Source of the DNA: Bdellovibrio sp. SKB1291214
GTDB lineage: Bacteria > Bdellovibrionota > Bdellovibrionia > Bdellovibrionales > Bdellovibrionaceae
Reading direction: 5' to 3'
NCBI RefSeq assembly: GCF_002209355.2
Contig: NZ_CP106855.1
Coordinates: 3,410,001 to 3,474,000 of the forward strand
DNA: 64,000 nucleotides
Shown here: one piece after another, positions 24,613 through 33,479 of the stretch
Numbering within the stretch: position 1 is the first letter of the stretch
Layout: every line of letters begins with the position of its first letter
The notes under the pieces: generated by a model
Seen by the model: only the letters and a program-made list of their open reading frames with translations
What the model was told of the DNA's origin: nothing
Database searches by the model: none
Position numbers and translations under genes: made by a program

Positions 24613-26499
24613 ATGTGCGGAATCGTTGGTTATCTGGGACCTCAAAGTCCTAAAGACATCATTATCAGTGGTTTAAAAAAGCTTGAATATCGCGGCTATG
24701 ACAGCGCGGGGATTGCAATCTTGGATAAAGGCACGACGAAACGTGTTCGTGCTCAAGGTAAGCTGAAAAATCTTGAAGAAAAGCTTGTGGGTGAAAAATT
24801 TGACGGTCACTTGGGGATCGGTCACACTCGTTGGGCCACTCACGGTAAACCTTCCGAGCGCAATGCCCATCCTCACCAAGTACGCGGCATTAACTTAGTT
24901 CACAATGGTATCATCGAAAACTACCTTGATATCCGTGAAGAGCTTTTGGCACAAGGTGCAGAGATCACGTCCGACACAGACTCTGAGTTGGTTGCGCATT
25001 TGATCGCAAATGAAATCGAAATCACCAAGGATTTATACAAAGCTGTTGAAAGCACTTTGACGAAGTTGCGTGGTGCATTCTCGATCCTGGTCATGTGGGA
25101 TAAAGAACCTGATCACTTGATCGCTTTTAAAGATGGCCCACCTTTGGTTGTGGGCTTGGGTAAGGACGAAGTTTTCGTTGCGTCAGACGTTCAGGCGTTA
25201 ATCCAGTACACAAAAACTTTTGTATACTTGGATGACCGCGAGATCGCGAATATCAAAGGCAACAAGGTGGAGTTCTTCTCCGCAAATGGTTTCCCGATCC
25301 AAAAGAAATCTGTTGAGCTTAACTGGAATCCTGAGATGGTCGAAAAACAAGGCTATGCTCACTACATGTTAAAAGAAATCTATGAGCAACCACGTGCGGT
25401 GGCTGCTGCAATTGAACCCCACGTGAATACAGAAGCTTTCACGGTGGCTTTGAAAAACGTAGGTTTCGGTGGTCAGCCTGTTCAAAAACTGGAAGAGCTT
25501 GATGCAAATACAGATTGGGCAAAAACTCAGGAAGTGTTCAAAGGCATTGACCGCGTGTTTATCATCGCTTGCGGTACCAGCTTCTATGCAGGTCTTGTTG
25601 GTAAATACCTGATTGAACAGTTGGCGCGTATTCCCGTTGAAGTGGACGTGGCTTCTGAGTTCCGTTACCGCAATCCAGTGATCCCGCCAAAGACTTTGGT
25701 GATGACGATCTCTCAATCGGGCGAGACGGCGGATACCCTAGCTGCGATTCGTATGTCTAAAGAAGCGGGCGCGACGACTATGAGTATCTGTAACGTGCGC
25801 AACTCGACAATCGATCGTGAAGCTCACGGTCACTTGTACATGAACTCGGGGCCGGAGATCGGTGTTGCTTCAACTAAAGCATTTACATCGACGCTGGCAG
25901 TTTTGAACTGTGTGGCCGTGGCAATGGCTCGCAGCCGCGGCGTGATGGAAGCTAAGGAAGAAAAAGAACTTGTTCAAAGTTTGCTAGCAACTCCAGCACA
26001 AATGGAAAGCGTTCTGGCATACGACAAATACTTTGACGAAGCAGCAGCTAAGTTGAAGCTATTCCGTGGCTTCTTGTACATGGGTCGTGGCACAAGCTAT
26101 CCAATCGCGATGGAAGGTGCTTTGAAGTTGAAGGAACTGGCTTACATGCACGCTGAAGGCTATGCTGCCGGCGAAATGAAGCACGGTCCTTTGGCGCTTA
26201 TCGACGAGCGTATGGCGATCGTGATGGTGGCTCCAACTGATCACTGGTACGAAAAAACGATCAGCAATCTTGAGGAAGCTCGCGCGCGTGGTGGTAAGAT
26301 TATCTCTATCGGTACGGGTGAAAATGAAAAGCTTCGCGGTATCAGTGAATACTATTTGGCATTGCCAAAAGCTCACTGGACAGTGAATACGATTTTAACT
26401 GTGATTCCATTGCAGTTGATGAGTTATCACTTGGCTTCGAACTTGGGTTACGATGTGGATCAACCACGCAACCTTGCCAAGTCCGTCACTGTTGAATAG
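24613..26499 (+). CDS. glmS: Glutamine--fructose-6-phosphate aminotransferase
   Basis: Makes glucosamine-6-phosphate from fructose-6-phosphate and glutamine. The protein starts MCGIVGYLG, with Cys2 as the glutaminase nucleophile after Met removal. TRWATHGKPSERNAHPH and NGIIENYLD follow in the glutaminase domain, then two SIS domains (ACGTSFYAGLVGK, TISQSGETADTLAAIR, SGPEIGVASTKAF), and the C-terminal PRNLAKSVTVE. The 628-residue length is normal. AGGTGA sits upstream of the ATG. No GlmS ribozyme-type structure is expected or seen, as the glmU-glmS spacing is only 27 bases. Confidence 0.97.
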   Translation: MCGIVGYLGPQSPKDIIISGLKKLEYRGYDSAGIAILDKGTTKRVRAQGKLKNLEEKLVGEKFDGHLGIGHTRWATHGKPSERNAHPHQVRGINLVHNGIIENYLDIREELLAQGAEITSDTDSELVAHLIANEIEITKDLYKAVESTLTKLRGAFSILVMWDKEPDHLIAFKDGPPLVVGLGKDEVFVASDVQALIQYTKTFVYLDDREIANIKGNKVEFFSANGFPIQKKSVELNWNPEMVEKQGYAHYMLKEIYEQPRAVAAAIEPHVNTEAFTVALKNVGFGGQPVQKLEELDANTDWAKTQEVFKGIDRVFIIACGTSFYAGLVGKYLIEQLARIPVEVDVASEFRYRNPVIPPKTLVMTISQSGETADTLAAIRMSKEAGATTMSICNVRNSTIDREAHGHLYMNSGPEIGVASTKAFTSTLAVLNCVAVAMARSRGVMEAKEEKELVQSLLATPAQMESVLAYDKYFDEAAAKLKLFRGFLYMGRGTSYPIAMEGALKLKELAYMHAEGYAAGEMKHGPLALIDERMAIVMVAPTDHWYEKTISNLEEARARGGKIISIGTGENEKLRGISEYYLALPKAHWTVNTILTVIPLQLMSYHLASNLGYDVDQPRNLAKSVTVE

Positions 26500-26520
26500 T
26501 TTCGAACTAAATTTTAAACG

Positions 26521-26556
26521 AAGAAACCCATGACGAAAATCATGGGTTTTCTTTTT
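26521..26556 (+). terminator. Terminator after glmS
   Basis: AAGAAACCCATGA pairs with TCATGGGTTTTCTT (one bulge) and ends in CTTTTTT. It also overlaps the last codons of the convergent membrane-protein gene. Confidence 0.87.
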
Positions 26557-27082
26557 TGTGAGTTGATGCCAGGAAGTTGTTTCTTGGTGTGTCTCTGCCA
26601 GAACCCGCTCTTCTTAAGGCAGCTAAGATTAAGCAAAATCCCAGGAGGTTTGTCGCAAAGTGAAAGTTCATAAAATATACCCACTCTTCGCGCAGACCAT
26701 AGATTTCTCCCCCTAAGGTCCGAGTTTCCGCAAAGGATCTGAGCAAAGTGTTGATGCGATAGTGACCGAAGTAAGACAAAAAGATTTCCTGTAAGACGCA
26801 AAGGAATGCTCCTAATACGAAATAGAAATCTACCATGCGACAACGGCGGATCCAGCAAAGAAGCCATATTCCAGTCGACACACCCATGACGATATAAAGA
26901 AACAAAACGTTCTGATCAAATGCGTCGCGATCGTACCGAAATATTTCAAGAAAGCTAATGGGCGAAAGTTCTTTCATCGCCGGACCAACTGTTAAGGAAA
27001 AAAACATCGTGAATCCCGCAAACAATCCTGTCGACAGAACGGCAAGGTACATAATGAATTTGCGAAATACGATTGCGATCAT
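26540..27082 (-). CDS. Small integral membrane protein, unknown function (DUF1772/DUF4149-like)
   Basis: About 180 residues with four predicted membrane helices: around FIMYLAVLSTGLFAGFTMFF, VLFLYIVMGVSTGIWLLCWI, FVLGAFLCVLQEIFLSYFG and FHFATNLLGFCLILAAL. The VGPAMKELSP segment after helix 1 recalls DUF1772/DUF4149 proteins, but the match is weak. The tail is polar. The ATG at 27082 has AAGG seven bases upstream. It ends inside the glmS terminator and is convergent with glmS. The function is unknown. Confidence 0.65.
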   Translation of the reverse strand: MIAIVFRKFIMYLAVLSTGLFAGFTMFFSLTVGPAMKELSPISFLEIFRYDRDAFDQNVLFLYIVMGVSTGIWLLCWIRRCRMVDFYFVLGAFLCVLQEIFLSYFGHYRINTLLRSFAETRTLGGEIYGLREEWVYFMNFHFATNLLGFCLILAALRRAGSGRDTPRNNFLASTHKKENP

Positions 27083-27124
27083 CAAGAAACCTTAACAAGA
27101 TTCCTCGAAAAGAGAGAGTGAAAT

Positions 27125-28501
27125 TTAGCCTGCAGACATTAAGCTATAGAAAGACTTAACGCGCTCAACGAACTCAACAGTTTCGTACCCACGGGCGTAA
27201 CCGTATTCTAATTTTTCTGTGTAATCCGGATCTGCCAACAGAGGCAAAATCTCTTTCATATGGCGCCAAGAGTAAGGATCGCGTCCCATGCTCTCTGCCA
27301 ATTTTTGAGCGTCACGAAGATGAGCGTAACCTACGTTATACGCAGCCAGCGCTAAAGCCATGCGGTCTTTGGAATTCAAAGTGCGCGGCATTTTATCGAA
27401 AAGATATTTTAAGTACTTCGATCCACCCCAAATACTTTGCAAGGGGTCCGTACGGTCATCGATTCCCACGTGGTCAGCAGTGTCCAACGTCAATTGCATC
27501 AAACCGCGAACCCCGGTAAAGCTGCGCGCATCGGGATTCCAGTGGGATTCTTGATAAGCCACAGAGGCAATCAATTGCCATGGCAGTCCGTGCTCAACAC
27601 CGGCTTCTTTGAAAGCTTGGCGATAAGTTGGCAAAATCTCTTCGATATTTCTGAAAAAGCGAGAGATGTCAGCTTTATCAAGCTGGTTTAAAGTAGTCTT
27701 ATAGCGATCCATGATTCGCATCACGCTGTCTTCACGCGAAGCTGACTGATACCAAGCTTGCATCAAGCGAGCGAGATCTTGGCTGTCAGGAGTCAGCAAC
27801 CAACTTAATGAGTAAGAGTCAGTCAATGAAGTGATCTTTTCGATATTCTTATGGAAACGAACATAAAAATCGCCGCTGACGTTCTCAGAGATCACGCAAT
27901 CGAACTTCTTGCTGTTCAGCTGCATAAGCAGATCCTGAGTGCGAGAGTTTTCAATAAGTTCAATTTTCGTTGTTGGGCTTAACTGAGTCAGGCGTTGTGA
28001 AAAGCCTTCGTAATTATCTTTTTTAAGCAGGGCCACGCTTTTCCCCGCAAGATCTTGAATGTTCGCAATCTGGGAGTTGCGCTGGCAATAAAGACTTAAA
28101 GTCGTGTCTTCGTAAGCCGGGCCGGTCAAAAAGCCCACGCGATTTTCAGGAGTACGGAAACGGGCCGCTGCGACATCGCCCTCACCTTTGGATAAGGCTC
28201 TGAGAACCGCAGACTCATCCTTTAGGATTTTAAATTTTACTTTAAGGCGATAGTGGTTGGCGAAGTTTTGGATCAAGTCGTAATCGATTCCGCTGGTTTC
28301 GCCTTTTTTACTCTTACTATATATAAGAGGATTTTGCGTGGTAAGGACCGTGATCTCACCCTGCTTCTGCACACGGGTCAGGCTGTCTTGTTCGTCCCAG
28401 TAAATAGCATCGCAACCGTTCATAAAGAACGTCATTGCTGCCAATCCACCGACGACGCAGAACTGTTTGAATTTCTGTCTTAATCTTAAATCCCTACCCA
28501 T
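27125..28501 (-). CDS. mltF: Lytic murein transglycosylase, MltF-like lipoprotein
   Basis: A 458-residue predicted lipoprotein (MTFFMNGC lipobox) with two domains: an N-terminal amino-acid-binding-protein-like domain (ITVLTTQNPL, EGDVAAARF) and a C-terminal SLT lysozyme-like domain with the catalytic Glu in SVAYQESHWNP, and GVRGLMQLTLDTA. This is the MltF layout: the N domain senses cell-wall fragments and the C domain cleaves glycan strands. ATG at 28501 follows a longer frame without a signal. In a predator, the enzyme may act on own or prey murein; that is inference. Confidence 0.93.
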   Translation of the reverse strand: MGRDLRLRQKFKQFCVVGGLAAMTFFMNGCDAIYWDEQDSLTRVQKQGEITVLTTQNPLIYSKSKKGETSGIDYDLIQNFANHYRLKVKFKILKDESAVLRALSKGEGDVAAARFRTPENRVGFLTGPAYEDTTLSLYCQRNSQIANIQDLAGKSVALLKKDNYEGFSQRLTQLSPTTKIELIENSRTQDLLMQLNSKKFDCVISENVSGDFYVRFHKNIEKITSLTDSYSLSWLLTPDSQDLARLMQAWYQSASREDSVMRIMDRYKTTLNQLDKADISRFFRNIEEILPTYRQAFKEAGVEHGLPWQLIASVAYQESHWNPDARSFTGVRGLMQLTLDTADHVGIDDRTDPLQSIWGGSKYLKYLFDKMPRTLNSKDRMALALAAYNVGYAHLRDAQKLAESMGRDPYSWRHMKEILPLLADPDYTEKLEYGYARGYETVEFVERVKSFYSLMSAG

Positions 28502-28532
28502 AGTGTTCGGGCTGAGTACCTGATGGCGCAGC

Positions 28533-28565
28533 GCTTGCGCAAGCAATAAGCACCCTCATGAGGGT
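28533..28565. other. Two short perfect palindromes upstream of mltF
   Basis: GCTTGCGCAAGC (28533-28544) and ACCCTCATGAGGGT (28552-28565) lie in the 244-base space between mltF and tdk. They may be operator-like sites or part of the mltF leader. The rest of the space is AT-rich with no obvious gene. Confidence 0.4.
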
Positions 28566-28745
28566 TTCAAATATGAAAAAATGCCGTTTTTGGCGTCGTT
28601 TCAGAAAAAAATTCAGTATCCCCAAGCCCTTGATGCGCGCGGGTAACAACGCTTTTTTTCCTCAATTTTTTAATGCAATGCAATCATTTGACACTTTTTC
28701 GCCCCCGTCCGATGCTTTGTCCGGTTCATTTTGAGGGGATTTCTC

Positions 28746-29393
28746 GTGTCTGAATTTTCATATGTAGTAACTCGTGGTTGGATTGAAGTGATCGTTGGCT
28801 CTATGTTCAGCGGCAAAACGGAAGAGTTAATCCGTCGTTTGCGTCGTGCTGAGTTCGCACGTTTGCCAGTTCAAGTTTTCAAACCAGTTATCGATAAACG
28901 TTATAATGAAATGGCGGTTACTTCTCATAACTTCACGACAATGGATTCCACTCCAATTGAAGATGCTGAACATATTTGGGACCATCTAAAACCTGAAACG
29001 AAAGTTGTGGGGATTGATGAAGGTCAGTTCTTCTCTAACAATTTGGTTCAGGTGGCTCAGGATCTGGCAGAGCGCGGTCTTCGCGTGGTGATTGCCGGCC
29101 TGGATACCGACTGGCAGGCCAAACCTTTCGAACCGATGCCGACTTTGATGGCAATTGCTGAAAACGTAACCAAGCAACACGCGGTTTGCGTAGTTTGCGG
29201 AGCACCGGCTTGCCGCACACAGCGTACGGCAGGGGGAGAAGGCCAAGTTCAAGTGGGCACTCACGAGGCTTATGAAGCTCGTTGCCGCTCTCACTTCAAA
29301 CCGGTCGTGGACTTGCCCACACTGGATTTCAAACTAAAGCGATCCCATTCCGCGGAGTTGGATCCTAAGTCAGGCCAAATCGAGCTCGCGTAA
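28746..29393 (+). CDS. tdk: Thymidine kinase
   Basis: Phosphorylates thymidine in nucleotide salvage, useful for a predator consuming prey DNA. The 215-residue type II enzyme has P-loop GSMFSGKTEELIRR, the lid and base-contact region DEGQFF and FTTMDST, AGLDTDWQAKPFEPM, and zinc cysteines CVVCGAPACRTQR and ARCRSH. I start at GTG 28746, because GAGGGG lies seven bases upstream; the longer frame from 28731 uses TTG. No terminator is seen before the next gene, 80 bases on. Confidence 0.95.
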   Translation: MSEFSYVVTRGWIEVIVGSMFSGKTEELIRRLRRAEFARLPVQVFKPVIDKRYNEMAVTSHNFTTMDSTPIEDAEHIWDHLKPETKVVGIDEGQFFSNNLVQVAQDLAERGLRVVIAGLDTDWQAKPFEPMPTLMAIAENVTKQHAVCVVCGAPACRTQRTAGGEGQVQVGTHEAYEARCRSHFKPVVDLPTLDFKLKRSHSAELDPKSGQIELA

Positions 29394-29473
29394 TAGTCTA
29401 CATAAATAGAAGAGTTTTCAATATCCTGGCGGCAGGTTTGCGTGGTCGCAGGCCTCTGGGTATGTACATTTCC

Positions 29474-29926
29474 ATGAAAACAATTTTAGCTATTCTATTT
29501 GTTGCCGCGCCTTTTTCTGCAAATGCTATCACTTGGAAAGTTATCGGGGCGTGCTCTGAAACGCCTCTGTACCAGGGAACTGCAGCAGCTGATTTGAGCA
29601 AATCCGTGGGTGACAACACGATTCAGATTTTTGATGCGAACAAAGTAAACTACACGGGTGTTGCTGAAGGAATCAGTTCTGTAAATGATTCCCCGGTCGG
29701 TTTGGATGCGGTTGAAGTTGTTTCCGATACTCTGATGCGTGCGTATGGCTGGTGTTATTCGGTGAATGGCAAAGTTCCGTTAGCGATGCCACACAAAGTT
29801 TCTTTCACTTCACAAAATGACGAGTTGGTTTGGTTCTATGCGTACTCGACGAACGATAAAAACCAATGGATCGACATGTGTGTGCCAGGCACGAAGATCA
29901 AGCCAGATCAGTTCTGCAAGAAATAA
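29474..29926 (+). CDS. Secreted protein with DUF4430-like domain
   Basis: About 150 residues with a signal peptide ending near FSANA-ITWK. The mature part has a GWCYSVNGKVPLAMP segment and LVWFYAYST, a pattern of DUF4430/transcobalamin-C-like domains, plus four cysteines. ATG at 29474 gives the best signal peptide; an ATG 12 bases earlier (29462) is in frame. Role unknown. It converges with the solute-binding gene three bases away. Confidence 0.65.
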   Translation: MKTILAILFVAAPFSANAITWKVIGACSETPLYQGTAAADLSKSVGDNTIQIFDANKVNYTGVAEGISSVNDSPVGLDAVEVVSDTLMRAYGWCYSVNGKVPLAMPHKVSFTSQNDELVWFYAYSTNDKNQWIDMCVPGTKIKPDQFCKK

Positions 29927-29929
29927 CTT

Positions 29930-30730
29930 TCACTTTTTGATAAGGGCAGGAGTTTTAAAGTCGGCATAGTTGTCGGTGATCTTCTGCCAAGTTCCGTCTT
30001 TGACCATGTCATTCAAGGCTTGAGTGATCACCTGAATATCTTCGACTCTTTCTTTATCGCGATAGTAAATTCCAATATCGAAAAAATTTTTCGTATCAGG
30101 GATGGTTTCATAGCCCACCAAGGATTGCGTTTTTTCGAAATATTTGTGAACCCAGTCATTCTGAACGACAGCTCCATGGGGAGTCTTTTTCAAAGTCTGA
30201 TAGCAAGACTGCAGCGAAGGTGCTGTGATAAAGCGTTCGGCTTTCCTGAGTTTTTTAATCTCCTCTGAAGTAAAAAAGAACGCTGCAGCGGGCAGGACGA
30301 TAAAACTGACTTTCGGATCATCAATCATCTCCTGAAATGTTTTGTGTTCGTTTGCGATCGCCTTAGAGGTGAATGCTTGGCGCTGAACTTTTTGAATAGG
30401 GACGAAGTTGGCAATCTCGTCAAAGACGGGGTTTTGAACCGTGACCACGACGAGGTCGACACGATACGATCTTAATTCAGATCGCAAACGGGACCGATTG
30501 ATCGGAATGGTTGCAAACTTGCAGGTTGTGCGCGCTCTGAGTTCATTCACAGTATCCAAACTGACACCTACAAAATCGCGCGAATTTTCCGGCTGGAAAT
30601 AAAGGGGCTCTGACTCGTTAACAGCCACTTTGTAAGATCCCATGCAAGTGGCCGGGGGAGTGACTGCCAGGGTTTTATCAATCCCCGCAAAAATAAAGAG
30701 GAATATCAAAGCTAAAAGGCGCATATCCAC
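29930..30730 (-). CDS. Periplasmic amino-acid-binding-like (SBP family 3) protein
   Basis: A 266-residue protein with an N-terminal signal peptide (RLLALIFLFIFAG, cleavage near TLAV). The mature protein follows the family-3 solute-binding fold: YKVAVNESEPLYFQ at the start, LDTVNELRA, TAP-type central linkage and FDIGIYYRDKERVE near the end. Orphan binding proteins of this kind often lack a permease, as here. The frame starts at GTG 30730 with AAGG six bases upstream; ATG at 30724 is an alternative. Ligand unknown. Confidence 0.8.
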   Translation of the reverse strand: MDMRLLALIFLFIFAGIDKTLAVTPPATCMGSYKVAVNESEPLYFQPENSRDFVGVSLDTVNELRARTTCKFATIPINRSRLRSELRSYRVDLVVVTVQNPVFDEIANFVPIQKVQRQAFTSKAIANEHKTFQEMIDDPKVSFIVLPAAAFFFTSEEIKKLRKAERFITAPSLQSCYQTLKKTPHGAVVQNDWVHKYFEKTQSLVGYETIPDTKNFFDIGIYYRDKERVEDIQVITQALNDMVKDGTWQKITDNYADFKTPALIKK

Positions 30731-30783
30731 ATCATGCCTTAAAGTAAAATAATCCTCCCAGTGTTTTTAAGCAGTCGGGAACA

Positions 30784-32103
30784 TTAAATCCAAGACTGTA
30801 TTGCTGTGCGGGCAATCTCGATCTGTTTTTTCTTACGCGTCTCTTTGTCACGCTCTTTTTCAGCCAGTGGCGGAAGCAGCGCCATATTGATGTTTGTCGG
30901 TTGGAAGTGCTCCGCGCGGCTTTCATCAGTGATGGCTTCAAGCAAAGAACCAAATGCAGAGGGTCTTGGGGGAGGCGCGAAGGTTTTGTCTTTCAGTTTT
31001 TGATCCAAGAATTTCGCGACCATCAGGCCCACACAAGTGGATTCAAAGTAACCCTCAACCCCTGTGATTTGACCTGCAAAGAATAGCCAAGGATCGTTCT
31101 TAGAGGAAAGATCCTTGTTCAATCGCTTTGGTGAATTAATGAACAGATTTCTGTGAATGGAGCCAAGTTTTAGAAACTCTGCATTTTCAAGACCCGGGAT
31201 CATGCGGAAAACGCGGACTTGATCAGCATAAGCCATACGGGTTTGGAAACCTACCATGTTGTAAGCTGTGCCTTCTTTGTTGTCTTGGCGTAATTGAACA
31301 ACAGCCCATGGGTAACGGTTCGTACGAGGATCATCCAAACCAATTGGTTTCATCGGACCAAAGCGCAACGTCTGTGGACCACGATCCACCATCACTTCGA
31401 TCGGCATGCAGCCTTCAAAGAATTCGGTTTTTTCAAAATCCTTGGGTTCAATTTTTTTAGCATCAATAACCGCTTGGATGAAGTTATTGTATTCCTCTTT
31501 GTTCATGGGGCAGTTGTAGTAATCGTTCGTGCCTTTGCCCCAGCGGTCAGCCTTCCAAGCGATTTCTGTGTTGATGGATTCGGCATCGATGATCGGCGCA
31601 ATGGCATCAAAGAAATACAAGAACTCGTCACCGAAATGTTTGCGTAGGTCTTCTGCCAGCTCGTCATGAGTCAATGGACCTGTTGCGATAACCGCGGGGC
31701 GAGGAACATCGTTCAAAGACTTAATCACATCATTGCGGATTTCGATATTCGGGTGGCTTTTGACTTTATCGGTAACCAGTTGGGAGAAAACCTCGCGGTC
31801 CATACCCAATGCCTGACCGGCCGGCACTGCAGCCTCTTTAGCGAGCTTTAGGATGTGAGAACCTAAATGTTCGGCCTCCCATTTTAATTGGCCGGGAGCG
31901 GAAATTTCGTTCAATGTTCCGAATGAATTGGAACAAACCAGTTCCGCAAATTTGTGGGTTTTATGCGCTGGGGTCATTGTTTTATCACGCATCTCGCAAA
32001 GAACGACCTTATAGCCCATATCAGCAAGCTGTAATGCGCATTCAGAGCCCGCGAGCCCCGCGCCAACCACGGTAATTTTTTGATCTGGTGTGATATTAGT
32101 CAT
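30784..32103 (-). CDS. trmFO: Methylenetetrahydrofolate--tRNA (uracil-5-)-methyltransferase TrmFO
   Basis: Methylates U54 of tRNA using methylene-THF and FAD. The 439-residue protein begins ITVVGAGLAGSECALQLAD with an FAD site. The two cysteines known to matter in the family are present: HKFAELVCSNSFG and FFEGCMPIEVMVDRGP. FAGQITGVEGYFEST completes the signature. It is divergent from a DciA-like gene across only 33 bases. Confidence 0.96.
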   Translation of the reverse strand: MTNITPDQKITVVGAGLAGSECALQLADMGYKVVLCEMRDKTMTPAHKTHKFAELVCSNSFGTLNEISAPGQLKWEAEHLGSHILKLAKEAAVPAGQALGMDREVFSQLVTDKVKSHPNIEIRNDVIKSLNDVPRPAVIATGPLTHDELAEDLRKHFGDEFLYFFDAIAPIIDAESINTEIAWKADRWGKGTNDYYNCPMNKEEYNNFIQAVIDAKKIEPKDFEKTEFFEGCMPIEVMVDRGPQTLRFGPMKPIGLDDPRTNRYPWAVVQLRQDNKEGTAYNMVGFQTRMAYADQVRVFRMIPGLENAEFLKLGSIHRNLFINSPKRLNKDLSSKNDPWLFFAGQITGVEGYFESTCVGLMVAKFLDQKLKDKTFAPPPRPSAFGSLLEAITDESRAEHFQPTNINMALLPPLAEKERDKETRKKKQIEIARTAIQSWI

Positions 32104-32136
32104 CTTTTGTCGAATCCTTTGCTAGCTTAGACCTGC

Positions 32137-32544
32137 ATGAATAAAGACGATCCAAGCAACCCTAAAAATAAAAAGCGCAAGCTCACTCTAGGATCTGAAG
32201 TCCTACAGAGTCTTTTTGAAAATGGCAAGTCGCCATTGTCAGAACAGTTTATGCGCTGGAAACTATGGGCGAAATGGGAAGAAGTTGTGGGTCCTACGAT
32301 TGCAAAAAATGCAGAGCCCGTGGGTTTCCAACGAGGTGTTCTGTATGTTTGGGTTAGAAATTCGTCGTGGATGCAGCAGATGATCTTTTTGAAGGATCAA
32401 ATCCGCAATACCATAAACGAAAAATTTGAGAATAACTTTGTTCGCTATATCAAGTTCACCCTGGATCGCCATGAAGTTCCTCAAGACGACCAATTGGGTA
32501 TCAAAGAGATGATCCAGCGCTTGGCGCCAGATACAGAAGATTAA
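32137..32544 (+). CDS. DUF721 / DciA-like protein
   Basis: A 135-residue protein of the DUF721/DciA family: WKLWAKWEEVVGPTIAKNAEP, then GVLYVWVRNSSWMQQM. DciA-like proteins help load the replicative helicase in bacteria without DnaC/DnaI. The N-terminal 25 residues are Lys-rich. Its stop codon shares bases with the stop of the convergent protease gene (TTAA). Function is inferred from family. Confidence 0.85.
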   Translation: MNKDDPSNPKNKKRKLTLGSEVLQSLFENGKSPLSEQFMRWKLWAKWEEVVGPTIAKNAEPVGFQRGVLYVWVRNSSWMQQMIFLKDQIRNTINEKFENNFVRYIKFTLDRHEVPQDDQLGIKEMIQRLAPDTED

Positions 32545-33479
32545 TCGTCTAGTTTTTGATCGGCTGCGATCATTGGCTCGGACGTCTCTGTCGCGGTCGT
32601 GCTTGTACTGGCTTCAATTTCTGCTGTCAAAGTGGCCGTTGTTTTTTCAATCCAAGTTTTAAACTTTAGCAAATTCACGTAAGCACCACGGAAGCTACAA
32701 GTTGCTATGGTTGCTTCAGAGGATTTGTGTTCCTCAGGGAAAACCGTTTTGGAAGCGACACCCATTACATAGTATTTGTCCTGATGTTTAAATAAACCAG
32801 GACCGCCAGAATCACCTTGGCAAAAGCCTTTGCCATTGGATTGATCGACTAAGAATTTACTATCTGAAAACTCATAGCCAGAAATTTTTAAAAGGACCAC
32901 ACGTAATACGCCAAGTCCATCTTTCAAGTCCGCTCCTGGGGCATCGGTGTCTTTACCATAACCGGCCGAGATCAAATCCAATTTCTGTAAATCGATTTGC
33001 ATGTCGGGATTGGGAATAGAAACAGTGATTGTGCTGGCTGGAAGGTCTTCTTTTAAGACGGCCAAGGCGATGTCTGCATAGGCGTCTGTTTTAAATTCAT
33101 CAATCACGGTCGTTTTCACAACAGGGATTGTTGTGACCGTAGTACCTTCCATGATTTCAACGTAGCTGGGATTTTCACCATTCAAGCAATGGGCCGCCGT
33201 CAAAACGATTCGACGAGTAAGCGCAGAGGCTGTGCATTGAGTGATTGCAACTTTTTGATGACCTGTTTGGTTATCCAAAGGGTGAAGCAAAGACTTAAAT
33301 GACAAAACCATCTTAGAAACATCGCTGCCCGGTTGTACGACTTCACCGCCGATAATTGTATCACTGGTCGTGCTGGCAGATTTTTTAGCAGTTGTTGCTA
33401 TGGGCTGCGGGGACTGAAATCCACCTTCTGCACAGGCCGCTAATGCCAGTAAGGATAAAAGCACTAATGATTTTCTCAT
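32541..33479 (-). CDS. Trypsin-like serine protease lipoprotein
   Basis: A 312-residue chymotrypsin-fold protease. The lipobox LLALAAC puts the lipidated Cys at 16. IIGGEVV marks the mature protease start; the triad is visible as TAAHC (His), DAYADIALAV (Asp) and GFCQGDSGGP (Ser). A C-terminal Thr/Ser-rich tail follows. Outer-membrane anchoring and activity on proteins outside the cell are inferred. It is coupled by ATGA to the unknown secreted gene upstream, which may be its partner. The gene ends in the stop codon shared with the convergent DciA-like gene. Confidence 0.9.
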   Translation of the reverse strand: MRKSLVLLSLLALAACAEGGFQSPQPIATTAKKSASTTSDTIIGGEVVQPGSDVSKMVLSFKSLLHPLDNQTGHQKVAITQCTASALTRRIVLTAAHCLNGENPSYVEIMEGTTVTTIPVVKTTVIDEFKTDAYADIALAVLKEDLPASTITVSIPNPDMQIDLQKLDLISAGYGKDTDAPGADLKDGLGVLRVVLLKISGYEFSDSKFLVDQSNGKGFCQGDSGGPGLFKHQDKYYVMGVASKTVFPEEHKSSEATIATCSFRGAYVNLLKFKTWIEKTTATLTAEIEASTSTTATETSEPMIAADQKLDD